DNA of 64,000 nt from Blastomussa wellsi. Taxonomy: Eukaryota > Cnidaria > Anthozoa > Scleractinia > Plerogyridae. Below the pieces are notes generated by a model. That model was not told the DNA's origin. It saw only the letters and a list, made by a program, of their open reading frames with translations, and searched no databases. Below, in pieces: positions 22,960-36,000 of this stretch. The stretch lies in the NCBI GenBank assembly GCA_947652115.1, contig OX393562.1, positions 15,116,752 to 15,180,751 of the forward strand, read 5' to 3'. Every line of letters begins with the position of its first letter. The stretch's first letter is position 1. Made by a program: the position numbers and the translations under genes.

Positions 22960-23110
22960 TTTGGCGGTTGACGGTTAAAAGTATTGTTTTTTGAAGGTTG
23001 ACTGTATACATTTTAGTCCATATGACGGTTGACGACTATTGCTGGATGGCTAAATTGACAGTTCCCATTTTGACAGTTAACGGTAATTTTTTACGGTTCT
23101 TCCCCTAGGA
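22960..23110. repeat. Repeat of iterated GACGGTTGAC words
   Basis: Variants of GGCGGTTGACGGTT, GAAGGTTGACTG, TGACGGTTGACGAC and TTGACAGTTAACGG recur at short, irregular intervals, ending at CTTCCCCTAGGAGGG. The layout is the same as other word-array repeats in the window but the word is different. Confidence 0.55.
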
Positions 23111-23433
23111 GGGCCCATGTTCCCTCTGAAAAGTTGCATATTTTGGTCTGAGCGCGTAAAACTCCACCGAACAGTTTGGGGAGTACCCTAAATACAGCTC
23201 CAATATAATGCTTCTCAGCGGTCTAGAAAAAATGGGAAAATGACACTATTCTTGTTGAAAAATTGTATTACCCTGCCATTGAGTTCGGAGAGGGGGCATT
23301 CAAGCTGAATTGAATGGGAGAATGGGGGGGGGGGGGGAGGTGGATGCATAAAAATACGTGTTACCGGTATGAGGGGGGACGGCGGAAGAATATTTACGAC
23401 AGCTTGAACAGCAGTTAAAACGAAAGTAATTAA

Positions 23434-23562
23434 ATGCAGGGCTGATCGGGCAGCTTAAAAGGGTGAATTTATTACCCACTATTTAGGTTAGACAAAACTA
23501 ACCTAACTATTGGGCAATGAATTCACCCCTTAATCCCAGTGCTAGTCCCGGCCGATTAGCCT
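23434..23562. mobile_element. Long hairpin / fold-back element
   Basis: GGTGAATTTATTACCCACTA and TTAGGTTAG are opposed by CTAACCTAACTATTGGGCAA and TTCACCCC across a loop of about 6 bases. An outer pair (GCAGGGCTGATCGG / CCGATTAGCCTTGC) extends the fold. Confidence 0.7.
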
Positions 23563-25968
23563 TGCATTTAGTTTTACGTTTTATTTTTCTGTATTGCTGA
23601 TGATCCTGATCTACTCCAAGATCCGGCTTCACTCTGCTGCTGTTTGATAGCTTGAGGAGCGATCTTATTGCTAAACTAAAAGAACTTAAAGGGCAAAAGC
23701 CTATCCCTCTCCCTTTCCATTACACTGAACAAGCTAAAAGACCCACTTTTATCAGTTTCGTCCTCCTTACCCCCACGCTGCCCCTACCAAAAAAGTGAAA
23801 TTCGGACCCAACCCCCTCCTCCGAAAAGTCGACCTTCATTTCGGACCCAGCCCCCTTACCTATATGTCGTACAAATAGTAAGTGACGGTAACTAAATTAA
23901 TAAGTGGAAAGGCAGGCTATATTCTGACCACGATCGCAAAGTGCTCTGTGTTCCCTCCCCTCAGTTCGCTCCGAAACTCCAAAAGTGTGTCTGATGGATA
24001 GAGCCTTTTTGCACTGACCTGGAGAAGCGAATCGGTTTCCCCTTTGCAACAACTCTAACTGTAGCTCCCCTAAGTACACCGTCTCTCCCTATCACTAGAC
24101 TTACCACAAAAACAACACCCATTTTCCACTTCCCCACCCATTTTTTTTCTGTTCTCCTCGTACACCACGACTACATCCCGACTGAAACTACTCTCTCCTT
24201 CTTTCCTGACGTCACACTCACCAGACATTCATTTCCAAAAATCACTCAACTAGTATAGTGTTGAGATACATGACACCATCAGGCTCTACAATCTCATCTA
24301 GGTCCATCTAGTAACGTTTTGTGACGTTTTCCGTTAGGTGTGATGGTGTCAATGAGTGCCGTGTACATTCTATTTCAGTTAGGAGAGTTGGCAATTCATC
24401 GAATGTCAATCTTGCGTTCTCTGCTAACTCTTCTGTTTTAGACTGAATTTACAGCTCTTCGGGATAATCGAGTAATTTAATTTCTTTAACGCCTTCTCTG
24501 TGGCCTGAAATGTCTTGACATTGTCTGAAAGATCCTGTAACGACCAGGGATTACCAGAATACTTTCGTAGACAACATCTGAATCTGGGATTTGCCTAGTT
24601 TTTCAGGGAAAAGGGTATTTGACTCACGGTGTGACTGTGTAGAAAACTAAAATGTCAGCTAGAGCTGGCTCTCCGTACATCATCAGTTTGCCTTCGTCAA
24701 TGTGAATAAACTATAAAGCATGACAAAGGACACCGTGGTCTCAAATATCAATGGTATGTCGTCTGTGCTGCAACTATACAAAACGAATTCGAAGGGGGGG
24801 AGGTAGACAGTATTATAACAACTGCCTGACAGCCACACCTGCGTCCACCCGAGGGGAAACGCGGAAGATCGAAAACCAGGACAACTTGCATGCGCTAGAA
24901 TGCGATAAAAACTATATTAAAAAGTGAAAGAACTAAATAAATACCTTCGCGCGAATTGAGTCACTCTGTTTGTTAAGTTTTGGTTTCAGTTTGCAAATAA
25001 AAAGCATTTCAAAAATCAAACAGTCGAATTTACTCTGGCACTTCTTCAAAATCTTAAAATTGTTTAAAATAATCTCTGGTGATTAATGCTGAAAGTTCAC
25101 ATTTTTACTTAGTTACACACTGAAAAATTAAATCAAATCTCTCACTCAAATGACGAATTTTCGCGCTCGAGCTACGCCATCCATAGTGCTATCCTTGGTT
25201 AGATTGTTTTGTTTAGTGTTTACTGATATATGGCTTTCGTTGACTTCTAGCTACGTCACGGTTTGCCTAAATTTTTAAAACTGGTCATTTGTAATCCTTC
25301 TCAATCTTCTCTTGATCCTTAACCATCCCTGTTCCTTTTTTTACTATCACCTCTTTGATATTTTTCTTCCTTATTAAACTATTAGTATGAGGAACTGCAA
25401 TATAACCGTGGCTAGTTTTCAATAATTTTATAATTAATAGCGGGGGGACAAACAAAGAGAATTATGGTATTTTCGAAAGTGGGCTATAAATTTGAATATC
25501 ATATGATATTTTTTACCATTCCTCGCGTTCGTCTTTGTAACTAAGAGTTACTTGTAATAAGCAAAATTCTTCATCTCGTATGACAACCTAACTGTTTCTA
25601 CGGTCTGCATTTTATTGTGGGCGTGCTTGCGTGATAGGATCAAACTGTGATCGTTGGTAGTTTAATTTATTTGCAATGAACGTTTTACTTCTCAGGACGG
25701 TATTGATCACGCACGGCCGGTTTTGTCAACCTTGCAGAAAATGATAATGAAATCCAACTGAAGCATTACGTCTTCCTTTTTCTATGCAGAAATTTGTAAT
25801 CAGATACCCAAAAAAATGAATGTTGCTAATGTATACTGAAACGTGTCTCTCCTCCGCAGAGGCCTCTTTCATTTTCGGGAAGGGCAATAGGGAGAGGTGA
25901 AGGTGAAGACTTCAACTAACAAACAGTATGTATTGTGTGACCATTGCTTTCAACATAGTGGTGAATAG

Positions 25969-26491
25969 GCTTAGCCACAAGTTGCTCGACAACTTTTCGT
26001 CAACTTTTGAGATTTTCGGCAACTTTTAGAATTTTCGGCAACTTTGGGCTTTTTGAGGTTCTTTGAAGCCACTTTCTTCACGTTTTGAGCCACATCGGTC
26101 AGTTTTCGATAGACATTTATTCAATTTATTCTAAAATACAATAATTAGGGCCCAAGGTCCCCCCTCCATGGGTTGATTTTTGTGATGCCTTATCACGAGG
26201 TCCGCGGTATCACGTTGCACGTTTTTCAAGATGGCGGACAATTACAGTGATTCCAATACATCCAACTCAGATGAATCAAGTGAAATGGAAAGAACCTCTG
26301 ATATTATCATTGGACTTTGACAAATAAAGTTTTGATAAGAAGCAATGTGCGAATTTTTAATCTTTAACACCCCAAAAAGGTACGAAAAGCAGAAAAATTT
26401 TGGCAACTTTTCGGCAACTTTTTGGCAACTTTTAGTCACTTTTATCGGCAACTTTTTTGGGATTAATCGGCAACTTGTGACTAAGCCTAGT
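25969..26491. mobile_element. Fold-back element with iterated CGGCAACTTTT words
   Basis: The ends are TAGGCTTAGCCACAAGTTGC and the inverse GCAACTTGTGACTAAGCCTA. Both subterminal zones carry several copies of TCGGCAACTTTT. The centre contains a short non-repetitive stretch including ATGGCGGACAATTACAG. No transposase frame. Confidence 0.75.
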
Positions 26492-26511
26492 GGTGAAAGA
26501 TAATACATCAA

Positions 26512-26692
26512 AGACTACTGCTATGTATTGCAAGGCTGAAACAACGTGATATATTTTAAACGATACTTCGGCTGGCGAGACCAGCCTTCTTCATGCATGC
26601 AGCAGGTAACACCTAAACCTGAAGAAGGCTGATCTGGCCAGCCGAAATATTGTTTTAAATATATCACGTTGTTTCAGCCTTGCAGTAGTCTT
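26512..26692. mobile_element. Fold-back MITE-like element, ~180 bp
   Basis: TACTGCTATGTATTGCAAGG and GCTGAAACAACGTGATATAT are matched by the inverse pair ending GTTTCAGCCTTGCAGTAG. Inner arms contain GGCTGGCGAGACCAGCCTTC and its inverse. Confidence 0.8.
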
Positions 26693-27083
26693 TGACTTGT
26701 CATCGTTCATTTATTTTTCAAGTTTGGCTGTTTAGATCTCCTGCGAGATTCAACGTTCAATCAAGCTTGCCTTGTTCCATTTCCCCAGGCCTTTGCCTTT
26801 GCCTTCTGAAGACAATTTATCTAATTTATCTGAAGACAGCCTAATATATATGTTTTAATGGAGAAATGTAATTTTTTAAAAGTCTTATACCAACTGAAAA
26901 CATTAAGTTGATCTTTTATGTTGACAGTTTTTGTCGTTTGGAAAGTAGTTGTCTTGCTTATTCCGCCTGCTTATTCCGTGTGCCCAGCCCGAAACCGGAA
27001 GTTTAGTTGTTACTCGTCACGTGATCTCTTATGCGGAAACTGCTTGTTCCGTTGCGTGACAGGCAGAATTTGTCGAAGAAAAA

Positions 27084-30000
27084 ATGGCGGATGCTTCAAA
27101 TGGTTCTGAGATTTATGGACTCGACTTACACCAAACCCGGAAGAGATTGGAAGTATTAGACAAAAATTACCGAAACCTTAAAGGTTTATCTCAAAGAGGT
27201 TGGCTATTATATCACACTGGAATAATTTTACAGCTGGTACTGGCAACTGCGCTTTCATCAGTTTGCTCAGCTGTGTACTTTTTCAGGTGGTCGATCAATC
27301 AAGATTTTAATTTCATTCTTATTTAGCGGTCGTTGAGTTCGAAGAGCTGCAGAAAAAGTGCCAGGAATACTTTGAAAAGGTTAGTGTATTATTTGGTCAT
27401 TGTTTTTCTTCTTCTTGGGAAACCTCCAGCTGGTTCTTGATAAATTGAAGAAGAAAGAGCCCGCGAGCTTCTAATTATAAAAACCCAAATATATTGAGTC
27501 TATCGCGATTTTACTTTCCTTTTTATTTCAGTACAAAGAGCAAGAGGCGAAATATTTGAAAGCTAAAGGCGATTTGGAGAAACTGAAAGAAGGTAGGTTT
27601 TCTCTGATGACATTTCGATGGAAAGAAGCTTTTCTGTCTTGTCTCTCTCGAAACTGAGATCCAAGATATTTCATGTCAATCTGTTTATACTTCCCGTTTG
27701 TATTAGCGCGAGTGCTTACAGCAAATAATTGTCATAGAGATATTGTGTAAAAGCTCTTTGCTGTCTGTCCGTTCGTGTTTAAAAGTCAGGGGAATTTTGG
27801 GACGTGCTTCTTCGGTTGCGTACCTTTGAAGTACGAAAATTGCAAAATAATTAATTCGCTAACATTGTAGTTGCTGCTAAGTCTCTGAGGTTAAACGGTG
27901 CTTGGCCATTCTGAATGTTAGACAGAACTTCTCCACAGAACCAGTAATGTTGTGATTCGATGAAAAGTTATATATGTTCTTCCGATTCAGCATTTTAATT
28001 AGAAATACACTTCCAAAGCTTGAGGGCAGACAGATTTCCAGAAAGTTGTTAATTTAAATAGTAATTAAGTTACGTATTTCTCTTTCGGAATAAGTCAGTT
28101 TAATTAATAGCTTGGTAGTGTAATGTAAACAAATGTTCTATTATCGAAGCGTATGTTTGATTTGAAAGCCATGAATATTTTAATACAATCCTTTTTGTCG
28201 TGTCGTGAAAGGACTGATAGCCTCTGGGATGCTATGAGCATTTTGTTTACCAAAAAGAAACGGTAACCCGAATTGTAATTAGTTCTTATTTTCAATTGTA
28301 CTACTTAAGCTTAAATTAATTTTATTTCTCTTTTTTTCTCTGAGCGGAATCAGATTTTAAAAACAGCTCATGTTGTATAAAACAAAAAAATCTATTTATT
28401 GACTGTACAGTACTTTTTCTTTCCTAACCATTTTCATTATGACTTCAATGAAAGAGAAAGAAAAATATTCACAGAGGAATTATTAAAAGTCAAAAGGTTA
28501 TCTTCTTGACTTAAAAGTTTAAAATGAAATTCTTTCAATGACAGCCTAAGTAACATTTATACAAATAAAACAATTTCTTCACCTGAAGGTGTGGTATATC
28601 AAATAAATATTATTAGTATATACACAGTCAGTGATCTTGGTGTTTTAAGCAATCTGATTGGTTCGCTATCTCTGGCTAATGAGCATTATTCACCCCCTAC
28701 CGAGTGAATAATGCGTAAGCCAAACAAAAACAAAATGGCGGGTGTAAACTCGCTTTTCGCCAGTGTTTCGGAGGTCAATTAAATCGATTTTTAAATGGTT
28801 TCCTTCTGAAAATGTTGTTGAGATCACTTCCTGTGTATATACTAAAACAATTATTCTTCTCAATCTCGGTGAATAGTGGCAGAATATTTACCTCGATTTC
28901 AAAGAATAATTGTTAATTGTTTTAAATGGCATTTACAATTTAGCTAAAAGAAATATCATAATTTAGATTTTAAAAGTTCTGAAAAGAATGCCTCAAACTA
29001 CATTCTCTGATCTTTCCTAGCTTACTGGCTGTATTCTTTATCTTGGACTATGTTTACATGGGACTGGTTCCAAACAGATCCAAATGGATCCTGTCCAATC
29101 TGAACAGAATGGGACCTGTTGTTTTGTGGGTCCAGTTTTTGATCCGTGCCAGACCAGTTCCATAAAGATGGACCCATGTAAACATCTAGATTGGTTTCAA
29201 ATGGTTCTTTGTTCATGTAAACAAAAGCCCAGCCGATCTGGTTTGGTTCAGAATGGTTCCATGTTAACGTAGCCTTGATCTACGGTTGAACATCTCTCCT
29301 CTCACGTAATTAACATTTCTCCTCTCTCCTAATTAACAACCACCTCAAGTCAACTCAATTCAACTCAACATTACACCTCCCATAATTGACCATGTTCGAG
29401 CAAAAATGTCATAAAACACGACGCTGCTGGAAAGACATTCATGTTTTCATGTTGCAAAGGACGTTTTGAGTATGTGGGGGCAGATTTATCTCACAACTGA
29501 CTGCTATTTTACAGTCCTTTTGACATTATGCTAAATTACAGAACATTTTCTTTTCTTATTCAACAGTTTCCAATCTTGCACTATCTGAATATGAAAATTT
29601 ACACTCAAAGTTTGAGGTGGAGCAGAACTGTAGGAACAAGGCCGAGGAGTTTGCCACAAATGTAGGCTATAGTTAGTATTAAAATTAGCATCTTATTATT
29701 TATCTTATACATTCATTTAATTAATCAGGAGGGATCTCTTGAAGTGTTATCCAAGGGATTAATCTTTTATAGTTTACAATGTCGAGCAGACCAGTGTCCC
29801 AGGGTATGAATGTTTGGAGTTGCTAACCTGAGGAGATTTTAATTTCCCAACTGGTGTGTTTAAAGGGAGAATTGTCCGAGAGATGAATGACTTGTTTTGA
29901 ATTGTGTATGAATGGTTAAAAGTGTTTTTTGTTCCACGATAATTACATAAGAAGACAGACTGTAATTAAGGAGATGAATCTGGGAAAAAAACCATTTTTA

Positions 30001-33000
30001 ATTCCTGATTGGCCTAAACTGCCAATGACGGTCAGTGTTTTTCAGTACAACTAGCTAGCTGGTTTGAATTGTCAGCAACAGAGTGTTGTCTATTAATAAG
30101 AATTGTTCTTTAATGTCTTCAATTTGGGAACAAAAGTAGCTGACTTTTCTATTGTACATGAAGTAGAGCGAAGTAGCCGAAACTTTTCATCAGCAGTCTG
30201 TAGTGCTTATTGAAGGCACTGGTTTTTCTAAAAATATTGATATAATTAATGTCATAGATGGTTCAAGAAAACAAGAAACTCAAGCGTCAAAGCCAGCTAC
30301 TTATCTCACAAGTTGGTGGGCAGGTGAACCTTGTGAGTATTTTTTTTTAATCTGCTGCCCCAGGCTTATAAATATTTAATACAGAACCTATTGGTCACTT
30401 TACAGTAAGTTTATAAATTTAATATATTTTGTAAAACACGTTCTGTGTACCCTATAGTGTCCGTATACATGGTTATAACATATTTATTGTTACCTTATAA
30501 TTGTATGTTAGTTAGTTAGTTCTTTTATTTGTTCCTTTCTTCCTTTTGTTCATTTGTTTGCTTGTTCATTAATGTGTAAACAAATGTGGACTTTCTGTTG
30601 AGTATAGAGTGGTGACAGAGTGTGGTAAAATTTAGCCTTGGGTAAAAAATATCTGCTGACAATTTCAAAACTTCAAATACCGGTACATACTATTTACCTG
30701 TATTCTAAACATACCGTTACTTTATTGCAACTGATCCCTACAAGGCTTTTCCAGTTACACAGTCTCATATAACTTGTACTAACAAGTATTATTAAAACTA
30801 TAAGATAAGCATAAAAATTAGTAAAATTCAATAAGCCGAAGAAGGAAATTCAAATTCATGAGATTAATCAGCTTTAACCATTTGTGATCTTTGAGCCCTC
30901 ACAGATTCTGAAAATTTAATATCATCAAGTTCATTTTAGCCACCACCTCTACACGGTACATATTTTAAATAACTGCTAGCCAGTGAGTCGATGAAAGTGA
31001 AGCTGGTGGAGACAGCATGTATAAATCATTTAACTTTCAAATTATATAACAGCAACGATTCTTTTAGTTGCCGGTGACGGAGCAGTTTACATGCTACGAA
31101 AATCACCGGTCGCCGGCTGAAAAGGAAAACCCTGGCCAGAATATGAAACCAGGATGTCTTGACCAAATTCCAACATGCAAATTCATGAACGGCATTTGGT
31201 ATGTTGAGAATCATTGTCAGAACCAAGCTCAGTGCATCAATTTAAAGTAATTTCTCATTGACTGTGTTCAGGTGTGGTTGATTTTGTTGGCAATCATTTA
31301 TTGCTCTACTAGGAGGAGCTCTCTTCCCTTGATGTGTTTAAAACGGATGAGCAATCTTTAAGTGATAGTGCAGTTCTTCATGAAGAGATCAAAGGTGTGT
31401 TTAACTTAATGAGCAGAAAACTCTGTATATCATTAGTCAAGAGCAGTTTAAATTAATCACCAAGAGGTTTGCTCTAACATTGGTTGTTCAAAAAGTACGT
31501 CTTCTCATGACCAACATTTAAGTGCACAGCAGTCAGCCAGGTGTGATTGCTTCCAGACCTCAACTAATAGCCAATTGCAGCATTGACAGGAGTTTTTATG
31601 TTAATTCAAACCCCCATATAATATATAGCAGCCAACTGGTAACAATGACCACCTCTCTCCAACAGCCAGGGTGGCTATTGCTAGCCTGTACTTTGGCGTG
31701 TTATGACAGACATGTTAAAATTTTGTGTGCAAAGTTGGGTTACCAGCTTGTAAGGGCTACTATTAACAAATCTGTACCCCATTTCCATCCAACATTACTC
31801 TCCAACACTTTGAGTTTCAAGAAATCATCCAGATCCATTCACACCTCACTAATATACTGGTACTTCTTTCACAGACTCAAGCCTTTTAGTGCGCTGGATT
31901 GAACGGTCCAGGTTTGAGCCTTGGCCGAGGCACTGCATTGTGTGCTTGGGCAGGACACTTTACTCTCACAGTGCCTCTCTTCACCTGCTAGAGGAGGGGC
32001 GGGGGGGCGGGGGTCACCCTGCAATGGACTAGGATCCCATCCTGGTGGAGTAGAAATACTTCTTGTTGCTTCATTGTACGAAACCTGGGATAAGCTGCAG
32101 TGGTATGGGCCATTAGGCTGAATGCTGACTTTTCTTACCTTATATGCTTCTGATACAGTTGGTCATATTTGGCAGAGTTGCCAAATTCATTTAGTGTACA
32201 TGGTAAGATTATTTGCAATGTACACCCATTCTTTTTTTATATTGTTTTTTCAGGGCTGAAAAGCTTGGTGGAGTCATTAAAAAGGGAGGTGAAGAGTACA
32301 AAAGAAGAGTTGACTACCACACAAAATCAGGTCAGCTAATTTAATCCCATGATGACTATTATATGCAAATATACTATACAGTGGAACCTCGATTTAACAA
32401 ACCTCTATTTAACAAAGTCTTCGATATAACAAACGATATTCTATGTCCTCGCCAATGTTACAGTAAAATATATGGAATAGAACCTCGAAATAACGAACCT
32501 TGATATAACGAATTCTTCAATATAACGAAATTAATCTGGAAGCCCAAACATAAAATCTACCTTGATATAACAAATGACTGCCAATGTCATCACGCGACAG
32601 AAGATAAATGCTGAACAGATCAACAGTCAACAAATCCTGTAATCCTTGTGGTAAAGAGACAGCAACCTTTCAGTCAACAGCTTATTATATGTCATAGACA
32701 TTAGCGCTATAGTATTTCAACATCAATTATCTTCTTTGTCTCTTATTAGTTCTATTAACTTCTTCACTTTCAAGGTGTAAAGGTACATACATTAAAGCAA
32801 AAACATTAAATCTTTGAAATCTGGAAATGTTGGGTAGTGCAGCATAACAATATTTACTGAAGCCTGTTTCCTTGTTTACTTCTGTATAACCTCTATGCTG
32901 CAACATTTTTAAATCGCTACTCTGAAAGTGTCATTCTTTTGTAAACACAAGCTGCGCACGTCTGCTCAAAAGTGAAAATAATTGCTATACTGAAAGCCAC

Positions 33001-36000
33001 CATGCTTAATGAATTGCAACCAAAAACATGGCACTTCCGGGTGACGAAAATTGAATTGCGTGACAGAAGTCACCTGTGTTACAAATCAATCATTAACTAT
33101 GACCTCAGTATAACAAACATTTTGGTCGTTTCCTCTCAAGGTCGTTATATTGAGGTTTTCGATATAATGAACCCTCGATTTAACGAACACATTTGGCCAC
33201 CGGCTTTCCTTGTACTTGCTTTGAAAGTGTGTAGTTGGACTGTCTAATATCCCCACCTGCTATTAAAGTGATTCTCTTATATGAAGTGGATCAGGGTTCG
33301 TACAGGTCATGGAAAACCTGGAATTCATGGGATTTTAGAATTTCATTTTCAAGGCCTGGAAAGTCATGGAATTTAAGTGTGGGTCATGGAAAGTCATGGA
33401 AAATTATGTTTATTAAAAAAGTACAAAATCAATTAGGTTTTTTCGTGAACAAAATCGTTAAAACGTACCCAAAATGAAAGATGATTTCCTAGAAAATGCT
33501 CAAATTTAGGTCATGGAAAACTTGGACGAGTCATGGAAAAGGTCATGGAAAGTCATGGAATTTCGAAAGTTTAAAAGAGTACGAACCCTGTGGATTAAAA
33601 AGCAAGGCCAATGGGCCACCAACGGCATTTTCATCTGAATCACACCCAGTATAAGTACAAGGTTAGCATTATCTACTCCTAAGCAACTGGGCCTGCTGTT
33701 TGGGACATGGATTGTGGTCTGATGACCAACGCTTGATGCCACAAATGTTTGGGGTGCTTTCCATTCACATAGTCAAACCAGTTGGACCAACCAAGATCAA
33801 CTGTTGTAAAATGGGATGAAATTTTCTGATTAAAGTGTACCAACCAGGTGTAACGGTCCTTACCATTTTGTATTCCTTTATCCAGTTGCCTCACATCCAG
33901 TTTTTGAAGATGGAACATTAAATTTTGGTCCCACCAGTCTGTTTGGTCAAAGTGGACTACCTCCAGAGGTGGTCTCGAATATTCAGACTTTTCATTTGAA
34001 TTCTTACCAAAATGTCCAAAATTCTGGGATAAAGGGAAAGCACAAGTTACTTTCAAGTCAAGTGTTCACTAACTTGTTTGTTGACATACCCAGCAATTAC
34101 ATGGAACCCTGTTTTGTATTGTATATGAGAACCTACAATTATATTACTGGTACCCATATATAATTACTTGAGCAAAGAAATTGTACTATTTTTTCTTTAC
34201 TAGTTAAACAAAGAAAAACATTCTCATGAAGCTACAAAGAAGAGGCTGTTTGCAAATGAAAAACAGTTCAAACAGCTAAATAGAGGTAACAATTAACTTA
34301 CAGATTACACAGAAAAGAAATTCAAATCAGTTGTATCACCAAGCTCTCTGTGCTCTCGATACCCTTAAATTCAAAACTACCCATTTATTTATTTCTGGGT
34401 GCAGATCTAGGCAGAGTATGAGCTATTGGTATCTTGTGTATACTTTACAGGCCTTTACTAGACCACACCCCAGCTCAGCTAAAATCAAGCTTCCTGAGCT
34501 GATCTGCAATTTGCACTCGCTTGTCTAACAGTTGCTTTTTAAATAACTGTAAAATTGTTATCTTTTTCAGCACGCCATTAAGATTAAACAGTTTTGTTAT
34601 AATTATTTAGTTTTATGCTCAGTAAATCCCAGTTGTAACAAATTGTAACTTTTGTGAGGGAGGCAGCCTGACTGAGCGGGTTGGGTGCCGGACTTGAAAT
34701 CCGGAGGCCCTGGTTTCCAGTCCTGCTGTGACCACTAACTGGAGTTGTTTTTTGGCAAGTTCAGCTCCTCTGTCGTACTTGTAAATAACTTGAAACTGGG
34801 TTGCCTCCCACCAGTTGGGATTTTTAAGCTTGTGATGTTTATTGGGTTGAAATATTTTTTTTGGTTTCAGTTTGAGTGGCATGCCTGAGTACTAGCTTGG
34901 AATAGCTAAGTGCATTGACCACTATAAACAACATTTACATTTACTTTGCATTACGTGGGAGGCACGGTATCTTAATGGTTAGTGCGCTCGTCTCTGGATC
35001 GAGCGGTCCGGGTTCAAGCCCTTGCTGGGGACATTGTGTTGTGGTCCTTTGGCAAGACTCTTTACTGTCACAGTGCCTCTCTCCACCCAGGTGTATAAAT
35101 GGGTTCTGTCGAAACCCTGTGATGGACTAGCATCCCATCCAGGGGGGAGTAGAAATACTCCTAGTCGCTTCATTCTGTGGAAACCGGAGATAAGGGCCGG
35201 CCTGATGAGTCACTTAGGCTCGAATGCAGACTTTACCTATTACATTATATTACATTACCTTACATTTACAGAATCTGTGAACTATACTGCCACTCTCTTT
35301 ACATGTAATTTATTCATATTAATATAATTATAGTTTTACCTAAATGTAACTCAATATACTGAAGTTAAATTGTAACCCAAGTATATAGTAATGCGTGGCT
35401 GCCAACAATTTTTCCTGTGAAAGGACATGTGACCGACTAAGTCACCATTCTGATCAGACAAAACAGTGGTGATGCCGACTACTTAGCTGGGATTTAATTG
35501 GACATTTTGGTTAGCCATTGTCTGATGTTGAATTGTTATTGGCAGCCCTGATAATAGGTGCATAATTTTTATAAACCTATTTAGCTTGGAGAAAACTGAT
35601 TCATTCAAAAATCAAACTTGCTACTTGTATTAATGTTTCAGTTTCAGTACTGGCTCTTGAAGAGTACAGTACCCTGCAACAAAAGTATGCACTTGAAACT
35701 CAATGCCGCTTTGAAGCTGAAAAGTACGCTGCTGAGGTTAGTGAATTTGATTCAAGAAATCCAGTTAGCTTCCACTAACAAGTATTCTGCTTACATCACC
35801 CATGAATTACGTCATTCCTTTGTAGTGCTCCCCCGAGCAAAATCCTTGAAAACTATGTCATTTCTTAGTGGTGCACCCCCTCCTAAGAAAAATCCTGGAT
35901 TTGTCCCTGCATGTATAATCCCATTCAATGTCCTTTCAAAGTATGTGAGACAACCCATTTATACATAACAATTATTTAGTTTTAGATGTATTTGTTCTTC

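Larger units (their letters stand above)
21131..27083. other. Divergent intergenic region between nanos and shootin
   Basis: About 6 kb without a supported exon. It includes a tract of repeated GACGGTTGAC words (about 22960-23095), a long hairpin (23450-23532), a TAGGCTTAG-ended element (25969-26491) and a fold-back (26512-26692). Both gene promoters must lie here. A CACGTG word is present near 27020, about 65 bases before the shootin ATG. Confidence 0.5.

Noticed and set aside
34957..35030. tRNA gene
   Set aside because: The A and B boxes belong to a SINE head followed by the family body and tail; the cloverleaf is degraded.
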